64,000 bases of DNA from Spirosoma aureum (lineage in GTDB: Bacteria; Bacteroidota; Bacteroidia; Cytophagales; Spirosomataceae): contig NZ_CP050063.1 in the NCBI RefSeq assembly GCF_011604685.1, positions 4,982,501-5,046,500 of the forward strand, given 5' to 3'. The stretch's first letter is position 1; each line of letters starts with the position of its first letter. Under the pieces are notes generated by a model. The model searched no databases. It saw nothing but the letters and a program-made list of their open reading frames with translations, and was not told where the DNA came from. Below are positions 42,903 through 51,525 of the stretch, piece by piece. The position numbers and the translations under genes are program-made.

Positions 42903-43811
42903 ATGGAAACGTCAAACGCAAAACGCGATCATTTTGCAGAAGTAACCAACAAAATTATTGCCAGTCTGGAAAAGGGTGTAGTGCCTTGGTATCAACCTTG
43001 GGGATTCGTAGAACCCGCGCAAAATCACTTTACGGGCCATCGATACCGGGGTATTAACTCGCTGTTAATGCTCATGGACAACTACCAAACGCCCTATTTT
43101 GGCACCATCAAACAGATAAACGACGCAGGAGGGAGGGTAAAGAAGGGGAGCAAAAGCACTGCCGTTTATTTTCACGATTGCATTTACAAAGACAAAAATG
43201 GGGCACGACTCAGCGAGGCCCAAGCGACCGAGCGTATTAAATCGGGAGACAAAACCGTCAAAAAATACCCTTATCTACGGTTATATCCGGTTTTTAACAT
43301 GGCCGATGTTGAAGGTTGCCCCATCAAACCTAGTTCCCAATTTGGGAATGAAGACAATCAGCCGCTTGCCGTTTGTCAGGATTTTTTAACCAGTCTTGAC
43401 AATGGCCCCCGCATTCTAAACTCACCCATAGAAGGTGCCTATTTTGAAAAAGTGCAGGACTACATTATGATGCCTGATTTAAACCGGTTTGTCAGTTCAG
43501 AAGCCTATTACGGTGTGCTGTTTCACGAGCTAACCCACTGGACGGGCCACAGTTCACGGCTGAACCGTGCCACCGTAACCGACGCGCTTAAGTTTGGCGA
43601 TACCAATTACAGTAAAGAAGAGTTGATTGCAGAATTAGGAGCCTGTTTTTTGTGCCACCATCACGGCATAAACACCCCTGAAACGCAGCAGAATACAGAA
43701 AGTTATCTGGCGCACTGGATAGCTGTACTCAAAAAGAACAGCCGTTTCCTGTGGGAGTCGGCCAGCGAAGCCCAAGCCGCTTATAGCTACCTCCTAGAGC
43801 TAACCGCTTAA
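42903..43811 (+). CDS. ardC: ArdC-like antirestriction protein
   Basis: 302 residues. N-terminal ssDNA-binding domain with KIIASLEKGVVPWYQPWG, YRGINSLLMLM and VKKGSKSTAVYFHD; C-terminal zincin with HELTHWTGHSSRL (His208, Glu209, His212) and GACFLCHHHGI. ArdC proteins shield incoming DNA from restriction and are typical of plasmids and conjugative elements, so this looks like a borrowed module in a phage. First gene of a five-gene unit. Confidence 0.85.
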   Translation: METSNAKRDHFAEVTNKIIASLEKGVVPWYQPWGFVEPAQNHFTGHRYRGINSLLMLMDNYQTPYFGTIKQINDAGGRVKKGSKSTAVYFHDCIYKDKNGARLSEAQATERIKSGDKTVKKYPYLRLYPVFNMADVEGCPIKPSSQFGNEDNQPLAVCQDFLTSLDNGPRILNSPIEGAYFEKVQDYIMMPDLNRFVSSEAYYGVLFHELTHWTGHSSRLNRATVTDALKFGDTNYSKEELIAELGACFLCHHHGINTPETQQNTESYLAHWIAVLKKNSRFLWESASEAQAAYSYLLELTA

Positions 43812-43933
43812 ACCTCCTTTTTTCTGGATAGCCTAGCACCCCGCTTTTGCGGGGGCGGGCGAATACACCCCAAATTATCACCTTACGTAGTACCTTAATT
43901 AATTCATAATCAATCAATTTACACATTTAAGCC

Positions 43934-44491
43934 ATGAAAAATACCCCAAACGTCAACGGTCAGACCTCGTCAAACGGAGCTAAAAACAATTCACCGTTTA
44001 CCATCACACCGGGCGAAGCCGTACCCGTAAGCAAACTGATCGAACAGGCAAAATTGCAGAATCCGGACGCGATTAAACAGCCGACAACCTACCCTCAACC
44101 CGCGAAACCTGAACCAGAAGAAACAACGCCAGCCCCCCAAACCGCGAGTGCAATTGCACCGGAGCCTACACTCGTTGTCGAAACGCCAGCCAGCCGGAGC
44201 CGAGCCGAAGAAATTGAATTTCAGGTTGACAAAGCGCAGAAACTGCAACTCATTAACACGCAGTTACTGAGTTTGAAAGCTAAACAAGCCGAGTTAAAGC
44301 AGTTTAGTTACGCAGTCGATAAGGACGAAGATTACCGCTATGGGCGTATTGTCATCTATGACGATGCCAACCGGGAGTTTATTTGCAAAAATCACGGTCT
44401 GGCCGCTATCGTCGTAGAGAGCTTGAAAACGCTGTTCGGTGAAAAGATCGAGGAGAAAGAGAACGAACTGCTAACCGTCTCTAAATCGTGA
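43934..44491 (+). CDS. Hypothetical protein of the ardC/radC module
   Basis: 185 residues. Long Pro/Glu-rich N-terminal linker (PAKPEPEETTPAPQTASAI), then a coiled coil (AQKLQLINTQLLSLKAKQAE) and a small C-terminal domain. Accompanies ArdC-type genes. Function unknown. Confidence 0.5.
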   Translation: MKNTPNVNGQTSSNGAKNNSPFTITPGEAVPVSKLIEQAKLQNPDAIKQPTTYPQPAKPEPEETTPAPQTASAIAPEPTLVVETPASRSRAEEIEFQVDKAQKLQLINTQLLSLKAKQAELKQFSYAVDKDEDYRYGRIVIYDDANREFICKNHGLAAIVVESLKTLFGEKIEEKENELLTVSKS

Positions 44492-44715
44492 GTGAGTTTG
44501 ATTTATTGCTAGTGGACGAGTTGCGCCGGGAATTTCGGCGCACTCGCCCCCCGGTAAAAGTCCTAGAATGTGACTATACAGCCGGAATTTTTCGACTGAC
44601 ACACCGTCATCAGATAGGCTTCCGCATTTTCTGGTATCCTGCCAATCTATTGCACCCCTTGTGCTTTACGCTGAATAATACACAGTTTGAACTCATTGAG
44701 CCTTTACCATTATGA
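44488..44715 (+). CDS. Small hypothetical protein
   Basis: 75 residues starting at GTG 44488 and overlapping the previous stop; ATGA overlap into radC. Basic and aromatic (RIFWYPANLLHPLCFTLNN). Not recognised. Confidence 0.45.
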   Translation: MSEFDLLLVDELRREFRRTRPPVKVLECDYTAGIFRLTHRHQIGFRIFWYPANLLHPLCFTLNNTQFELIEPLPL

Positions 44716-45185
44716 CCATAATACCCCAAGCCGCCAGCCGTTTGTTTTCGGTGGGCGAAATATCCGTACAGTACAATACAGACCGAAACGTAAAACGCGA
44801 ACAGGTAAAAGGAAGCCTTGACGCTTTTTACATTCTGCGCCAGTACTGGAGTAATCAGATAAACCGGCTGGAAGAATTTTACATCCTTTGTTTGAACCGA
44901 AATAACGAAGCAATAGGTATTTATCTGGTTTCCACGGGTGGCACATCGGGCACACTGGCTGACCCTAAAATCGTTTTTCAGGTTGCACTGGGTTGCCATG
45001 CCAGCAGTTTAATTATTGCCCACAACCACCCCAGTGGCAACATGGCCGCCAGTGAAGCCGATAAACAGCTAACCCGACGCTATAAGGAAATTGGAAAGCT
45101 GTTAGATTGTACCCTGCTTGATCATTTGATTTTAGGGCCAGATCCGCACCTCTACTATTCGTTTGCCGATGAAGGATTGATGTAA
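44712..45185 (+). CDS. radC: RadC-like JAB/MPN-domain protein
   Basis: 157 residues. The JAMM-type metal motif is complete: His104-Asn-His106-PSG with Ser114 and Asp117 (IIAHNHPSGNMAASEADKQL). A preceding EFYILCLNRNNEAIGIYLVS strand pair matches the family. Mobile-element RadC proteins are often found beside antirestriction genes; the enzymatic role is unresolved. Coupled by four-base overlap to the previous gene. Confidence 0.85.
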   Translation: MTIIPQAASRLFSVGEISVQYNTDRNVKREQVKGSLDAFYILRQYWSNQINRLEEFYILCLNRNNEAIGIYLVSTGGTSGTLADPKIVFQVALGCHASSLIIAHNHPSGNMAASEADKQLTRRYKEIGKLLDCTLLDHLILGPDPHLYYSFADEGLM

Positions 45186-45200
45186 ACCCCCATTCTACCC

Positions 45201-45746
45201 ATGAATTATTTTATCAGAATATCACACCAGAATAACCCCGCAAACCGGCTCCAAGAGTATATTCTAAAACTGGTTGAAAAATACGACCACCTTCTTTGTG
45301 AAGATGCCGAGACGATTTTTACGCAGGTTGAACAGTTAGTCAGTCAGGCAAACCGCGCTTATCCGCGCTGTACGGCCCAGAAAGCACAAGCCAGCCACGA
45401 CCACAAAAGTAAAACCCTGAACAGTTTTCATGTGGGCGGTCTGTTTACCATGAGCGTACACAAGGTAGCCGGACAGCACCCTAAGCCAACCGATCATCCC
45501 CCCGCACAACCAGCTCAGGCATTACCACTATCGCCAGCCGAGGAACAACCCGCCACCAGCCAGCCCCGACAGGCTATTTTAAAGAGCCGCGAAGATGATA
45601 CCATTATTCGCCTAGAGTTCTGGAATCGGTTTTCATCTCGTACGCAAACCCTGCTTACCAAAGGCGTGATCTGGAATATTTATTACGATGCCTCCAAAAA
45701 TATCGTAGCAGAAGAGTTTGGAGGACAGATTCACCCCGCATTCTAA
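45201..45746 (+). CDS. Hypothetical protein of the ardC/radC module
   Basis: 181 residues: helical N-terminus (LQEYILKLVEKYDHLL), Pro/Ala-rich linker, beta C-terminal domain (IIRLEFWNRFSSRTQTLL). Last gene of the unit before a terminator. Unknown. Confidence 0.5.
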   Translation: MNYFIRISHQNNPANRLQEYILKLVEKYDHLLCEDAETIFTQVEQLVSQANRAYPRCTAQKAQASHDHKSKTLNSFHVGGLFTMSVHKVAGQHPKPTDHPPAQPAQALPLSPAEEQPATSQPRQAILKSREDDTIIRLEFWNRFSSRTQTLLTKGVIWNIYYDASKNIVAEEFGGQIHPAF

Positions 45747-45769
45747 TCAAACAGCTTCCTGTACTAGTT

Positions 45770-45798
45770 GCCCGTAGCACCCTGCTATGGGCTTTTTT
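45770..45798 (+). terminator. Rho-independent terminator
   Basis: GCCCGTAGCA-3-TGCTATGGGC (one G-T pair) followed by six T. Ends the ardC unit. 45800-46020 is A-rich and holds only the third ACACATTTAAG copy. Confidence 0.75.
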
Positions 45799-46021
45799 GT
45801 GGCTTGTATAACTAAAAGATTAGTTGATTTGTAGCGAAGTGACTTCTTTTTTTCTTTTCCTTGCTTGGGGAAAAGAAATAAAGAAGCAAAAAAAGAAAAG
45901 CCCGCTATTGGCCTGCCGAGGAAGCAGCCTCTACCCACTTGCTGACGCTTTCAGTAAGAACAAAACACCCCCGACGCAAAGCTCCGAGGGTGAATAATTA
46001 CACATTTAAGTTCTTGACTGC

Positions 46022-46237
46022 CTAGCCTGGCAGTATCCATATCTTTTCCTGTTTAACCAGAAAGCCTGCTTTCTCCAGCAAAGCTTCCTTGCGATCCAGG
46101 GTGATGCCTTTGCCGTTTTTGAGCATGAAAGCCGCCTGGCGACGATCTGCGGTCGGTAAGCCCGTTAGTGACCAGTAATACGGGTCGTTGACCAGTATGT
46201 CGAATGCGTCGTGCGTGGTTTTTTCGCTGCTTGCCAT
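46022..46237 (-). CDS. Small protein, possible antitoxin-like regulator
   Basis: 71 residues from ATG 46237. Helical, with THDAFDILVNDPYYWSLTG and ITLDRKEALLEKAGFLVKQ. A -7 TATTTTTG lies three bases upstream and a 20-bp palindrome just beyond, so it probably autoregulates. Too short and diverged for firm family assignment. Confidence 0.5.
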   Translation of the reverse strand: MASSEKTTHDAFDILVNDPYYWSLTGLPTADRRQAAFMLKNGKGITLDRKEALLEKAGFLVKQEKIWILPG

Positions 46238-46240
46238 GCA

Positions 46241-46275
46241 CAAAAATACAAAAAAGCGTTATGAATTCATAACGC
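46241..46275 (-). promoter_or_regulatory. Promoter and 20-bp palindromic operator
   Basis: On the minus strand, the -7 TATTTTTG occupies 46248-46241; the palindrome GCGTTATGAATTCATAACGC at 46256-46275 covers where the -33 would lie. ATG is three bases after the -7, so the mRNA would be nearly leaderless. Confidence 0.6.
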
Positions 46276-46355
46276 CTCTACAAGTCTTTATTGATGCAAA
46301 CTATTTTCTAAAAAAAATCCAATTTAGCCCAAACCCAAGAAGAGCTGCTTGATCT

Positions 46356-46505
46356 TTAAATATTGTTACCCTCGAGTCGGTTGAGCAGGTCGGTAACCGC
46401 ATCATGGCCCACCCCCCTGTCAGTTAAGCGAGCCAGGCCGGTGGCCGTCGTCTGTCCTAAGCTACTGAGCAGGTAATCGGTCTAGAGGTCAAGATTTGTT
46501 TGCAT
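46356..46505 (-). pseudogene. Transposase N-terminal relic (IS701/DDE-like)
   Basis: From ATG 46505 the frame reads MQTNLDL, a TAG stop, then DYLLSSLGQTTATGLARLTD and HDAVTDLLNRLEG to a TAA at 46356. This resembles the N-terminus of IS701-type DDE transposases. No catalytic core remains. It shows that the segment has been a landing place for mobile DNA. Confidence 0.5.
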
Positions 46506-46653
46506 ACCCAAATTTATACCGTCCGCCCAAAAGCTGGTGTAACATCAGATGTAAATTAGCAAGTACACTTGGGAGTGTACTTGCTATTTGAAATTTAACT
46601 AAAAAGAGATTTGATGGAATCGAGATAACTTATGTTACGATTATTAAACCGAG

Positions 46654-47079
46654 TTAATCTTTCGACTGGGTTTCGATGTATTGAATCTGGGGGCCAGCCG
46701 TTGCGTCTGTATAGAGTTTATAATACTCTGTTGCCTTAGGCTCGCCATACATTTTTTTGAGCATCGGATGAATGTCATAATTAGCCCCTTTTATCACCGG
46801 GTCCATAACGAACAAGTAAGCATACGTGCCGTTTTTCTCAGCTTTGGTCGGGTGTAAAATGCGCGTCTGTTTAAATAATTTCTGCTCTTCTTTACTCAGC
46901 TTACTGGCACCAGGCCAGAATATTTCGTGTATAAACCGTTCATACTGAGCCTTTTTGTTTGCTTTCACCGGATTCACAATAACCCATACGGTTTCGCCTG
47001 ATTTCGAGCGGGGTGTCTGAGCGAAGGTTGTAAACGAAGCCAGTACAAACGAAGCAAGAAGGAATAGTTTGGTTTTCAT
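46654..47079 (-). CDS. Secreted hypothetical protein
   Basis: 141 residues with signal peptide (LLASFVLASFTTFA). The mature part has KSGETVWVIVNPVKANKKAQ and FIHEIFWPGASKLS. It looks like a host periplasmic protein with an alpha/beta dimeric-barrel-like length, unusual inside a virion gene region, so it is probably lysogenic cargo. Not recognised. Confidence 0.55.
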   Translation of the reverse strand: MKTKLFLLASFVLASFTTFAQTPRSKSGETVWVIVNPVKANKKAQYERFIHEIFWPGASKLSKEEQKLFKQTRILHPTKAEKNGTYAYLFVMDPVIKGANYDIHPMLKKMYGEPKATEYYKLYTDATAGPQIQYIETQSKD

Positions 47080-47319
47080 GATTTGTGGGCTTGTTTGTTA
47101 AGTGGATTGTAAAAGAAAGCGACAATGTAAAGTGCTCAATTTCAATAATTATATCCTTATTTTCGAGGATTTTAATTAAATTATAATACCCTGATTTTAA
47201 TGAAGCCATTATTAACTGGCGTAACGTCACTTATCTAATTAATTCAAATTGTTGATCCGTATTGGCCTAGACGTAACCGCTGATTAGAGCAGATTTTATA
47301 GGTAATCTATCTTCTTTCT

Positions 47320-47366
47320 GTCATCACGCCTGTAACGCCCATCCGAGCCTGCTCCGGCCAATTTGC
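47320..47366 (+). promoter_or_regulatory. Late promoter element, copy D
   Basis: gtcatcacgcctgtaac at 47320-47336, 22-bp spacer, then CAATTTGC at 47359-47366 (at a 21-bp spacer CCAATTTG, which keeps TTTG). ATG 47375 follows. Serves the portal operon. Confidence 0.65.
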
Positions 47367-47374
47367 TGCCCTTT

Positions 47375-47635
47375 ATGATCAAGGTAGTAGATATGGTGAA
47401 ACAGATGCGGCTGACGGTTGGGCTGGGTAAGCCCAAACCCTTCAGCTGCATTTACGTAACCGCCGATCGGAAACGAAAAAAGGGTGGTCAATTCCGCGAA
47501 TTACACAAGGCTGTGCTGCTTACCAGGAAGCGCACACCCAACCGTATGCTGCTGCTGCAACCCCTTGGTACCAAAAACCCGATTCTGGTTAGCCTCGATC
47601 TGATCATCTACTTCAACGGGCAACCAGTCTCATGA
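47375..47635 (+). CDS. Small basic late protein
   Basis: 86 residues from ATG 47375 (ATG 47393 possible). Very basic (YVTADRKRKKGGQFRELHK). ATGA overlap with the portal gene. Role unknown, possibly DNA-contacting. Confidence 0.5.
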   Translation: MIKVVDMVKQMRLTVGLGKPKPFSCIYVTADRKRKKGGQFRELHKAVLLTRKRTPNRMLLLQPLGTKNPILVSLDLIIYFNGQPVS

Positions 47636-49047
47636 GCAGCGTTCATTATTTCCCAGGGGACTCTTACGACGTAGCCATTTTAAGTGCTGCGGGCATCAGC
47701 GTAGCACTAGAAAACGATAAACCCGCTCAGCATCGATCGGGCATCATTACCTCGTCCTTCGATGCGCCAGCTGGTAAACCAACATCAGTCATACCCGACT
47801 GGTCCATGTACCCCTCAGCGAGTGGCGATCTGATGCCCTGGGGCGAAGCCAATGATTTTCCCCAGCGTATTGTCAGTCTCTACCAGAAAGACCCCATCAT
47901 TCCCACAACCCTGGGAAAAGTAGCGTCCATGCTCAAGGGTAGGGGCGTCATGGCCGTCGAAGAAGATCTCGACGACAATGGCGACGAAATTGTACGGGCC
48001 CTGCCCAAAAACGATTTTATAACCGCCGAAATCAATGCTTTCCTCAACAACATCAATTTTCAGCTCTATCTGCGCGAAATGTCGGCCGACGTGGCCTGGT
48101 TCTTCAACGGCTGGCCTGAAATGCTGCTCAGTAAGGATCGCAAGAAAATTGTGCAATTGCACCCGCTGAATGCCGAAGAGGTTCGCTGGTGCCGAATGGA
48201 TAAAAACGGCAACCTGCCGTATGTATGGGTTAATGCCAACTGGCCCAACGTCACCACCTCCGATCCGAGGACCAAAACCGTACAGGCGCTCGATCCCTAC
48301 CGATGGGACCGGGTAGACTGGCTACGCGGGCAATCGTTTTACAACTGCGTTTATCCGATTTCCTATCCAACCCCGGGCCAGCGGTTTTATTCACTGGCTC
48401 ACCACTATTCGATTGTGGAGTCGGGCTGGCTCGATGTGCACCTGGCGGTGCCCGCCTTCAAAAAATTCCTCCTCAAAAACCAGATGTCGATCAAGCAGCA
48501 CATTAAGGTCGACAAGGAGTACTGGGGTGAGCTCTACGGATCCGCCTACACTAACGAGAAATCGGAAGAGAAAAAAAGGGCGATGCGCAAAAAGTGGATC
48601 GACGATGTGATCAAAATGCTCACCAACGTCGAGAACGCCGGCGCCATGCTCGTGACCAGCATCGCTCAGTCACTGGACGGCAAATCGACCCGCGATTACG
48701 TGCAGATTGTCCCGATTACTGACACCATGAAAGATGGTAAGTACATCGAGGATAACCTTGAAGCAGCTGCCAATATCTTTTATACGCTCGGTGTCGATCC
48801 TACCCTGGTTGGGTTTGCCGGTGGCTCCAAACAGGGTGAACGCTCCGGCGGCTCCGATAAACGGGAAGCCTACCTGATTGCCCTGCAAATGCTGGCACCG
48901 TTCCGGGATATGCTCATCGAGCCGCTCGAATTCGTGGCCGAATTCAATGGCTGGAAAGCCCGCTTTCCCAATCTGCGTTTCCGCTTCCGGGATACACTGC
49001 TCACCACTCTGGATACCGGTGCCGGCACCCAGAAAACTTTAAGCTAA
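47632..49047 (+). CDS. Phage portal protein
   Basis: 471 residues. The order (terminase, portal, connector) and a portal-like pattern support this: an N-terminal region rich in Trp and Gly (GDLMPWGEANDFPQ), a helical wing/stem (YIEDNLEAAANIFYTLGVDP) and VGFAGGSKQGERSGGSDKRE before a C-terminal helical barrel. Portals form a 12-fold ring for DNA entry. Stop overlaps the next start by one base. Confidence 0.75.
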   Translation: MSSVHYFPGDSYDVAILSAAGISVALENDKPAQHRSGIITSSFDAPAGKPTSVIPDWSMYPSASGDLMPWGEANDFPQRIVSLYQKDPIIPTTLGKVASMLKGRGVMAVEEDLDDNGDEIVRALPKNDFITAEINAFLNNINFQLYLREMSADVAWFFNGWPEMLLSKDRKKIVQLHPLNAEEVRWCRMDKNGNLPYVWVNANWPNVTTSDPRTKTVQALDPYRWDRVDWLRGQSFYNCVYPISYPTPGQRFYSLAHHYSIVESGWLDVHLAVPAFKKFLLKNQMSIKQHIKVDKEYWGELYGSAYTNEKSEEKKRAMRKKWIDDVIKMLTNVENAGAMLVTSIAQSLDGKSTRDYVQIVPITDTMKDGKYIEDNLEAAANIFYTLGVDPTLVGFAGGSKQGERSGGSDKREAYLIALQMLAPFRDMLIEPLEFVAEFNGWKARFPNLRFRFRDTLLTTLDTGAGTQKTLS

Positions 49048-49988
49048 TGGCCCTGTTCACTGGAGAAATCAAGCAGTTTAGAGCCTATGTACCAGGCATT
49101 ACCATCAACTTTTCGGTACCGGATGTGCTGCCCGAACTCGGGCAGACGCAGCAGCGTATTTTGCCCACGTTTTTTGGCGAAACGCTAGCCAGCCAACTCG
49201 TTGCCCTGGCTGATGAGCAGGACCTGACGGATCCCTACAAAAAACAGGCTTTACACCTGGCGCGAACAGCCGTCGCCCGCATTGGCTTTGCGGCCTATTT
49301 ACCATTTTGCGAAGTGCAGATCGGTGATGATGGCATTACCATTACGGCCGTCGAAGGACGAAAAGCCGCCTTCGAATACCAGACCAACAAGCTGACCAGT
49401 TCGCTACTGGAGGTAGGCTGGCGGGCCGTCGATGAATTAATTCGCCTGGTAGACAGTAAACCGGATCTGTTTCCGGGCTGGCCCGACTCCCCTTATTACG
49501 ACGAGCACCAGCAGGCGCTGTTTAAATCCCCGGCTGAATTCAGCAAATACTATCCCATCCAGGAGCGCTGGCTTACCTTCTGGGCACTCCGCCCCTTTAT
49601 CCGGGCTGTTGAAGAGAATCAGGGCGAAGCCGGTAAGGCCCGGATCGATGCGCTGACAGATCTGCAAGCTGCCACCCGAACCAGTCTGGAGAAAAAGCTG
49701 CTGCGCGCTCTGGCCTATCAGAGTGTGCTGGAAGGATTACCCTTTTTATCCGTCGAGCTGAAGGGCGTCAATGTGCAGGTAAACTATGCATCCCAATTTG
49801 GGAACGCTACCTATTTCGAGCCACCCAGTAAAGACCAGCTGGCTTTCGTGACCAGCAATCTGGAGCGCATGGCCGATCTGGCCTGGAGTGCCTTCGATAC
49901 GGCCGTCATAGCCGCCTCTCCTGCACCAATTCAGGAAGAAACCATGGGCCAGGGCATCCTGGGCGGTGGACCTGTCACAATGCTGTAA
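49047..49988 (+). CDS. Head-completion/connector-like structural protein
   Basis: 313 residues, largely helical, with LPTFFGETLASQLVALADEQ and KKQALHLARTAVARIGFAAY. Resembles the DUF6712 group of Bacteroidota phage structural proteins, by recollection only. Directly follows portal. Confidence 0.5.
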   Translation: MALFTGEIKQFRAYVPGITINFSVPDVLPELGQTQQRILPTFFGETLASQLVALADEQDLTDPYKKQALHLARTAVARIGFAAYLPFCEVQIGDDGITITAVEGRKAAFEYQTNKLTSSLLEVGWRAVDELIRLVDSKPDLFPGWPDSPYYDEHQQALFKSPAEFSKYYPIQERWLTFWALRPFIRAVEENQGEAGKARIDALTDLQAATRTSLEKKLLRALAYQSVLEGLPFLSVELKGVNVQVNYASQFGNATYFEPPSKDQLAFVTSNLERMADLAWSAFDTAVIAASPAPIQEETMGQGILGGGPVTML

Positions 49989-50018
49989 AACCTGCCAATC
50001 TACGAACCAATTACGCCC

Positions 50019-50360
50019 ATGGAAATCCAACCTAATAAGCCACAAGTACCCGCCTGGATCGAGTTTATCTTCGATAAACTGGTGATGATTCTTCTGATTT
50101 TACTAGAAAACTGGCTGATCATCTTCATCTTCTGTATGGCGTTTGGCCAACTCTCCAGTTGCAAATCCAAGCCACAGAATCCCCCTCAATCCGTCCCCAT
50201 TACGCTCCCTGTTGATTCCGTTCGCCTACAACTTGAGCGAGAAGTCCAGTGGTCGACCAGTAAAGGCATGGCAACCACGAAAGAAAATTCAAAATCTGCC
50301 GTAACCGACTATGAAAAAGCTAAAGAGAAATTTGATAAAAGCAGCGTTACTCTGCCTTAG
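50019..50360 (+). CDS. Membrane/lipoprotein-like lysis accessory (spanin candidate 1)
   Basis: 113 residues. Hydrophobic segments at about 21-29 and 32-46 end in a lipobox-like GQLSSC (Cys48), followed by a Pro-rich part and a charged C-terminus. The last 50 bases overlap the next gene in another frame. Position just before muramidase and holin fits the outer-membrane half of a spanin pair. Confidence 0.5.
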   Translation: MEIQPNKPQVPAWIEFIFDKLVMILLILLENWLIIFIFCMAFGQLSSCKSKPQNPPQSVPITLPVDSVRLQLEREVQWSTSKGMATTKENSKSAVTDYEKAKEKFDKSSVTLP

Positions 50361-50901
50361 CATCGCCCTTGGCATTCTGCTCAGTCAGCTATCCTATGGC
50401 CAGTCGCAACCCATTCCGATGGTACAGGCAATGGTCAAAAATCAGCCGTTCCCGTATCCGTGTGGTGTGGCGATGGATACCACGCTTTATGTAAAAGTAC
50501 GGGCCAGATTGCTCGCAGCGGATTCCCTTCGGTCTGCATCTGAGCGGGCGATCCGAGCCCTTCAGGCTGAAATCGTGGCCACTCGTAAAGTGATCGACGA
50601 TCAGTTTCGGCTGAATCAGTACGATGAGGCCAAAGCGAAAACCCTGCTCGCTCAACTCAATAGCTTACAAGGCCAGCTCATCCAGGCGCAAACGACGCTC
50701 CGGGAAGCTTCGCTGGCCCGTGATGCTATAGTGAAGGAGCTACCCCGCAAGGTTCGTAATCAACTCCAGCAGGCTACTCCGGATCAGATTGCTGCGGCAA
50801 CCGTGACCTACATCCATGTACTGCAAAATCGGAAATGGAAGTGGGCAGGCTGGGCAGCGGGCAGTGGTGTTTTCCTGGGCTTTATCGCACACCTCTTCTA
50901 A
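50311..50901 (+). CDS. Coiled-coil envelope protein (spanin candidate 2)
   Basis: 196 residues with a signal peptide (LLCLSIALGILLSQLSYG), a periplasmic coiled coil (ALQAEIVATRKVIDDQF through SLQGQLIQAQTTLREAS) and a C-terminal helix (WAGWAAGSGVFLGFIAHLF). This bridging layout fits an inner-membrane spanin-like partner, although canonical Rz has an N-terminal, not C-terminal, anchor. Confidence 0.5.
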   Translation: MKKLKRNLIKAALLCLSIALGILLSQLSYGQSQPIPMVQAMVKNQPFPYPCGVAMDTTLYVKVRARLLAADSLRSASERAIRALQAEIVATRKVIDDQFRLNQYDEAKAKTLLAQLNSLQGQLIQAQTTLREASLARDAIVKELPRKVRNQLQQATPDQIAAATVTYIHVLQNRKWKWAGWAAGSGVFLGFIAHLF

Positions 50902-50903
50902 CC

Positions 50904-51476
50904 ATGAGCAAAATCCTCACGCAAGCGGGTTTGCTTTCGGCCGCGCAAACCCTTCGTACTGGCATCGCTGAAATCAAAACGCTGGCTGATGTTGAGTCAA
51001 GTGGCCAGGGCTTTCTCGATGACGGCCGGGTAACGATCCGGTTTGAACCGCATATTTTCCATGATCGAACAAAAGGCCGTTACGATGCGACGTATCCGCA
51101 GCTGAGCTATCCGGAATGGAATCCCAAAATTCCCCGCAGTACCGAACACTCCTACCAGCTGTTTAATCAAGCCTGTGACCTGAACGCCACAGCTGCTGTG
51201 CTTAGCTCCTCCTGGGGCATGTTCCAGGTCATGGGGTTCAATTTTGCCAATTGTGGGTGTAATAACCTGAAGCAGTTTGTCAGCCTGATGGAGAAGTCCG
51301 AAGATTCCCAGTTGGAGCGGACAGTCATTTTCCTGTTGACGACCGGCCTCGATGACGAATTGCGCGAACATCGCTGGGAGGATTTAGCCAGGCTTTATAA
51401 TGGGAAACAGTACAAGAAAAATCAGTACGATACCCGATTGGCCAGTCGCTTTGCCTGGCATACGGCCCATCCTTAA
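50904..51476 (+). CDS. N-acetylmuramidase endolysin
   Basis: 190 residues from ATG 50904. Matches the N-acetylmuramidase (DUF3380) endolysin family: catalytic Glu31 in LADVESSGQGFLDDGR, FEPHIFHDRT, then SSSWGMFQVMGFNF. It cleaves glycan strands of peptidoglycan; without a signal peptide it needs the holin. No separate binding domain. Confidence 0.85.
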   Translation: MSKILTQAGLLSAAQTLRTGIAEIKTLADVESSGQGFLDDGRVTIRFEPHIFHDRTKGRYDATYPQLSYPEWNPKIPRSTEHSYQLFNQACDLNATAAVLSSSWGMFQVMGFNFANCGCNNLKQFVSLMEKSEDSQLERTVIFLLTTGLDDELREHRWEDLARLYNGKQYKKNQYDTRLASRFAWHTAHP

Positions 51477-51480
51477 TTTT

Positions 51481-51524
51481 TCACGCCTGTAAATAGCCAC
51501 TGGCTTTTTACAACCGTAACTTTT
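51481..51524 (+). promoter_or_regulatory. Late promoter element, copy F (degenerate)
   Basis: tcacgcctgtaaa at 51481-51493 keeps the 3' 12 bases of the element; 23-bp spacer, TAACTTTT at 51517-51524, one base before ATG 51526 (holin). A weaker, perhaps delayed promoter for lysis timing. Confidence 0.5.
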
Positions 51525-51525
51525 T

